Of a stretch of DNA of 64,000 bases, positions 60,233 through 64,000 are shown one piece after another. The DNA is from Chrysomallon squamiferum (taxonomy: Eukaryota; Mollusca; Gastropoda; Neomphalida; Peltospiridae). The stretch spans positions 14,241,332 through 14,305,331 of the forward strand of contig CM022677.1 of NCBI GenBank assembly GCA_012295275.1, written 5' to 3'. The number at the start of each line of letters is the position of its first letter. Within the stretch, counting starts at the first letter, position 1. The notes under the pieces are model-generated. The model was not told the origin of the DNA, searched no databases, and was given only the letters and a program-made list of their open reading frames with translations. Both the position numbers and the translations under genes were made by a program.

Positions 60233-60604
60233 GATGTACTAAATATTTAAAATTATGTTTTTGTCCACATTTATCTCTCTCTCTGGTAGATTTTTGTTCT
60301 GATGAGTCTTGAAGTTTCATTCATATAGTTTTACAACATAATCAGTATCTTGAAATACGTTTGAACAATGATTAATTCTAAGCAATAATGTTTTGTATGT
60401 GTTGCTTTTTGTTTTTCTTTTTTCGATTACTGTAATCTTTTTTTCTTTAGCAGTTAATTTAACATTTGTTTCTTTACATTTTTTGAAGTGAGATGTGGAC
60501 AAAACTGATAGTTGATGTTTAAATTATTGTCGATGTTTAAATTATTATTAAAGCTCTAGTACTAGAAGACAGAAATGCTAATCTAATATTATTTTATTTT
60601 ACAG

Positions 60605-60642
60605 TTACAAGCAGATAGTTACCATACTGAACAGGCTGGAAG
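60605..60642 (+). pseudogene. Coiled-coil gene: exon 6
   Basis: A 38-nt exon between TTTTACAG and GTAAGA. In phase with its neighbours it reads YKQIVTILNRLE. Confidence 0.45.
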
Positions 60643-60741
60643 GTAAGAACAATAACTATATATTAATTATATTAACACTTAAAGCATTTTATTCCTCTTA
60701 AGATTGTTATGTGGTCATTTTACATTTAATTTTTAATATAG

Positions 60742-60890
60742 TTGAAAATGGAAATCTCAGAAGAATCTGTGACCTTTCAGAAGAAATAAAAATAAGTGCT
60801 GATGACAAAGATATGACTGATGAGAACTAAATTCTGTAACTGGAAGAATCGTCAGCAGAGAGATTCCAAACTCAGCAATTGCTTCAAGAG
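60742..60890 (+). pseudogene. Coiled-coil gene: exon 7, with two TAA stops
   Basis: VENGNLRRICDLSEEIKISA then DDKDMTDEN, TAA, IL, TAA, LEESSAERFQTQQLLQE before GTATGG. The heptad-like pattern fits a coiled coil. Both stops are one C-to-T change away from Gln codons. Confidence 0.5.
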
Positions 60891-62615
60891 GTATGGAATG
60901 TTTTCTTTAAAATATAGCCTAAATACATTTTGATTTAACTTCCAGTGCTAGAGATTTTTTTTTTTTTTACTATTATTTTTTGTATATGTGTGTTTGTGTG
61001 TGTGTGTGAGTCTGTTTTTATTTTCAAAGTAAAAAAACTTTAGAGACTGAGGATGCAGTGCCCTTGTATTGGTTTTTCTTCCATTTCATTTCTGTTTGAA
61101 ATGTTTTCTATTTACATAAAAATGTATCTAAAAAAATAAAAAGTTGAAAAACAAAAAAAACAAACAATAACAACTAAATAAATAAAAATATTATTTCCTT
61201 TCTGAATAAATAAAATAATTATTATTACTTGGAAGTAACCATACTTTATTAAAACGTACTAGGATTTAAATAGAAGAAGAAATCAAATTGTATTCTTATT
61301 ACATAATATATGCCAGAATTCTGTAACGGTGGGAAATGGTGGGACATAAATCAGTATTTATTATTTAATTAAAAATGTTGATACAGAAGTTTTTAATTAT
61401 AATCGGTTTTAATAATAATTCCAAGTAAAATGGTAGATGAAATTATTATTTAATGGTCACTGAATTATGTTGGCTTCCATTATGCATTTATTCATTTTAA
61501 AATAAATAGTTGAGCATTCTGAAGATAATTAAATATGTAAAATTAGAATGAAAGGTGGCTGAGAACTGGATCATAGAATAAATTTGCCTGTCAGTTCTGT
61601 AATGGTTAAACTCTGATCATAATATACCTATAAAGTACCTGTGTTGTTGTATCTTCTTCAGAATGATTAATTTTTTATTTCTCTTGATCTAAGATGCTTC
61701 TTTTATTTATTGGTTTTAGCCTGTCATGCCACAGTTTTATCATTCAGCAAACAAACTCTCTTCCACAGAAATGCTGAGATTATTTCGAAGATGTAGAAAA
61801 TAAATGTGAATCCATGACATATTAATTGTACATGAATTAAAGGAACAGAAAACATATCAGTGGTTTGAGTGCAGGCTTGGTGTCTGAGAGGTAACTGGCC
61901 TACAGGTGTATGGTGTTTTGTCTCCATGTAAAGGTGCATACAAAAGATTCCTTGCTACTTGTGTCTGTCAGCTTATTCTTTAACACCAGTATGCAGAAAA
62001 TATTTTTGTCCCAAAACTATTAATAAATGAGTTTGTTTTTTTATTTTTCACTTTTCAGCAGTAAGCCTCACAAATAAAAACTTATTTTGGTAAAACAGGT
62101 TTACTTTGGAGAAAAACAGAAATGATTACAGAAAAAATATATCTAAATATGCTTTGGTTTTGAATTGTCAGGTTTTGTTCTCTCTGCCACTAGGCAAATA
62201 AGGAACTGTATACATTATTGTTGTTACATCATAATCAGTGATATATACAAGTTTTATGAAATATTAATACAAAATATTTTTCTGTTCTATGTTTTTCAGA
62301 GCCAGTAAAGAACTTGGTGAAAAATACTGTAACGCTGAATGTGTGAATATTTATTTTATTTTATTTTATTTTATAATTTAAGTAGTTCTGTGTCTAACCT
62401 AAATTACTTAACTTTGTTAATGGTATTTACAGTTGGTTAAACTAACAAATCCTTAGAAATATTTTTATAAAATACTTTTCCTAGCTTTTTCATTAGAATA
62501 ATATATATTAGAAAGAGAATGTAAATAATTTGTTTAGATTTTGTTTAAGAAGTGCTGTTATTGTTTTTATTAAACCTCATTTTTTTCTAAATATGGTACT
62601 CTTTTGAAAAATTAG

Positions 62616-62676
62616 TGACATCTGCCAGCTGCAAGAAACACTGGAGAGAGAGAAGGAAATATGTTCCAAATTAGAA
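62616..62676 (+). pseudogene. Coiled-coil gene: exon 8
   Basis: DICQLQETLEREKEICSKLE, a clear coiled-coil segment, before a GTTAGT donor. Open. Confidence 0.5.
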
Positions 62677-63042
62677 GTTAGTTCAGTTCTAATATATATT
62701 TGTTCTTGAACTTAATGGACACATTCATTCTTCCATCATACATCAGTATCTTAAAAATAAAAACTGACAAATTTTGGTTTGATAATTTATCTGCCATAAT
62801 TTCAATCTGATCAGAAATAATATAAACAGTTTAGATTAACAAAACATTCCTAAATAACTGAAAACCTGCTGAATGCCTTACATTTATATATTTTTCAGTT
62901 GATACGATTACAGGCAGGTTTACTTTGACTTTTTTTCTTTTGCAAGTTTGACTTCATTAAACACATCATCGTATATTGGCCAGTTGCAAGTTTATTATGT
63001 AAGAGGTGATCAGTATTGTAGAAGATGTAATTTTGTTTGCAG

Positions 63043-63141
63043 GAAAATGTATTGAAAGAGAAAAGAGTCGGGCAGTATGACTTGCAGCACAGTTGGAAAT
63101 CGGTCCACCAAAATTTTGATAGAGAATGCATGGATTATGAG
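63043..63141 (+). pseudogene. Coiled-coil gene: exon 9
   Basis: After TTTGCAG it reads ENVLKEKRVGQYDLQHSWKS then VHQNFDRECMDYE before GTTGGT, in phase with exon 8 and without stops. The gene may continue beyond the window. Confidence 0.5.
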
Positions 63142-63144
63142 GTT

Positions 63145-64000
63145 GGTTAACTTGTACAAGTGAAAACTTAGACTTTAATAAGTACAACTGAAACCATGTC
63201 TTATTCTTTGATTATTTTTTACTATGTTAATTTGTAACTTGATTATTTGTGCCTCTATACAGGAAACAAACATGATTAGAATTTGTCAGGTATTTCATAA
63301 AGTTGATACTTTTTTCCACAAAATAATAATAAAAAGAAACCATCAAAGCAGTAAAAAAATAAACAAAACAAATATCTTTCTATTCATTGTTTTATTCAGT
63401 GATAACAAAACAAAAACATTTTCTTTTTTATGATGAATAAAAATTAAAAAGAAGAAACAATAAAAATAATTTGTCATTAATTCTATTTAATATCAAAACG
63501 TAAGTAAGGTAATTTTTAAAGGGATTCTTCGTACATAACACTGTGTTTAAAGAAAACAGTATATAGTGATATAACAATAATAAGTAAGACACCTTTAGAG
63601 TTCATATATATTTATTGGTTCAGGTATTGGTTAGTCATTTATTTCAGTCTGTAAGCAAGTAATCAAAACTAATGCACAAGTGTATGTATATTTTTGTAAC
63701 ATATATTACAGATTAAATCCAGGATATTTCCTACAGAATAAATTGTAATAACATAAAATTTGATCTAGATCCATAAAGAACACAGATGTTTTTCTGAAAG
63801 TCTCATCACTGAAACCAGCTTTTTGTGTCAAAAGATATTTTAATAACAAATTAATAATAAAACTAAACGAAACAAAAATGCTGATAATATTATAGTTTAA
63901 TATCAGTCTGAAAAGAAAATATAAAAACATATATTAAATAGTAATACGAATAATAATAATAAAGTAATAATAAACTGTTTTGAATACATTTGTCTAACCT
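63145..64000. other. AT-rich stretch to window end
   Basis: No recognisable coding sequence. It is probably an intron or flank of the coiled-coil gene. Confidence 0.5.

Overview
This is an AT-rich, microsatellite-dense animal nuclear segment with introns, decayed transposons and a long satellite array. A marine or freshwater invertebrate fits best, probably a mollusc. That placement is an inference. It rests mainly on the ~70-bp repeat at 24.5-25.4 kb, which resembles a repeat I recall as common in gastropod and bivalve genomes, and on FLYWCH/MULE-type transposase relics. No bacterial signals are present.

0-5 kb holds the most unusual feature. Two diverged copies of a parvovirus-like (densovirus-like) structural-gene cassette lie head to head around a long hairpin. 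Each cassette encodes, in order away from the hairpin, a ~121-residue hydrophobic protein, then a capsid-like protein whose start codon overlaps the previous stop (ATGA). A 77-codon +1-frame ORF is nested near the 5' end of the capsid gene. The left copy (minus strand) has an intact 706-codon capsid ORF and a poly(A) signal. The right copy (plus strand) breaks off after ~414 codons. The hairpin has ~105-bp arms and a tip with two small stem-loops, as in a parvoviral telomere. The nested ORF is more conserved between the copies (about 70%) than the overlapping capsid frame (about 55%), which suggests an overlooked overprinted gene. No replication (NS) gene is visible.

5-31 kb is repeat-rich host DNA. 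It contains a dispersed AT-rich element, a ~150-170-bp minisatellite family, a decayed Ty3/gypsy pol (8.6-10.5 kb, minus), two FLYWCH/MULE transposase relics (11.7-12.4 kb minus; 19.2-19.9 kb plus), a large single-exon secreted-protein gene of unknown function with a late frameshift (13.1-15.0 kb, minus), a broken RING exon (23.8-24.1 kb), a 12-unit minisatellite (24.5-25.4 kb), and a RING-finger gene with in-frame 114-bp repeats and a membrane-anchor-like tail (30.1-31.0 kb, minus).

31.8-41.85 kb is a higher-order satellite: eight full units of 1136-1145 bp plus a partial ninth, preceded by a ~300-bp inverted fragment. Each unit carries five copies of a 20-bp box and is itself built partly from diverged ~175-bp monomers.

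42-64 kb contains a decayed ribonuclease-inhibitor-type leucine-rich-repeat gene on the minus strand (46.4-50.6 kb, possible promoter near 53.2 kb). One of its exons has been amplified out of frame in 64-bp steps. There follow the second copy of the dispersed element (53.8-55.7 kb), a retroelement integrase relic (56.4-56.8 kb, plus) and a decayed multi-exon coiled-coil gene on the plus strand (58.2-63.1 kb). The remainder is AT-rich and simple-repeat DNA without recognisable genes. All similarity statements come from reading the sequence by eye; no database search was run.
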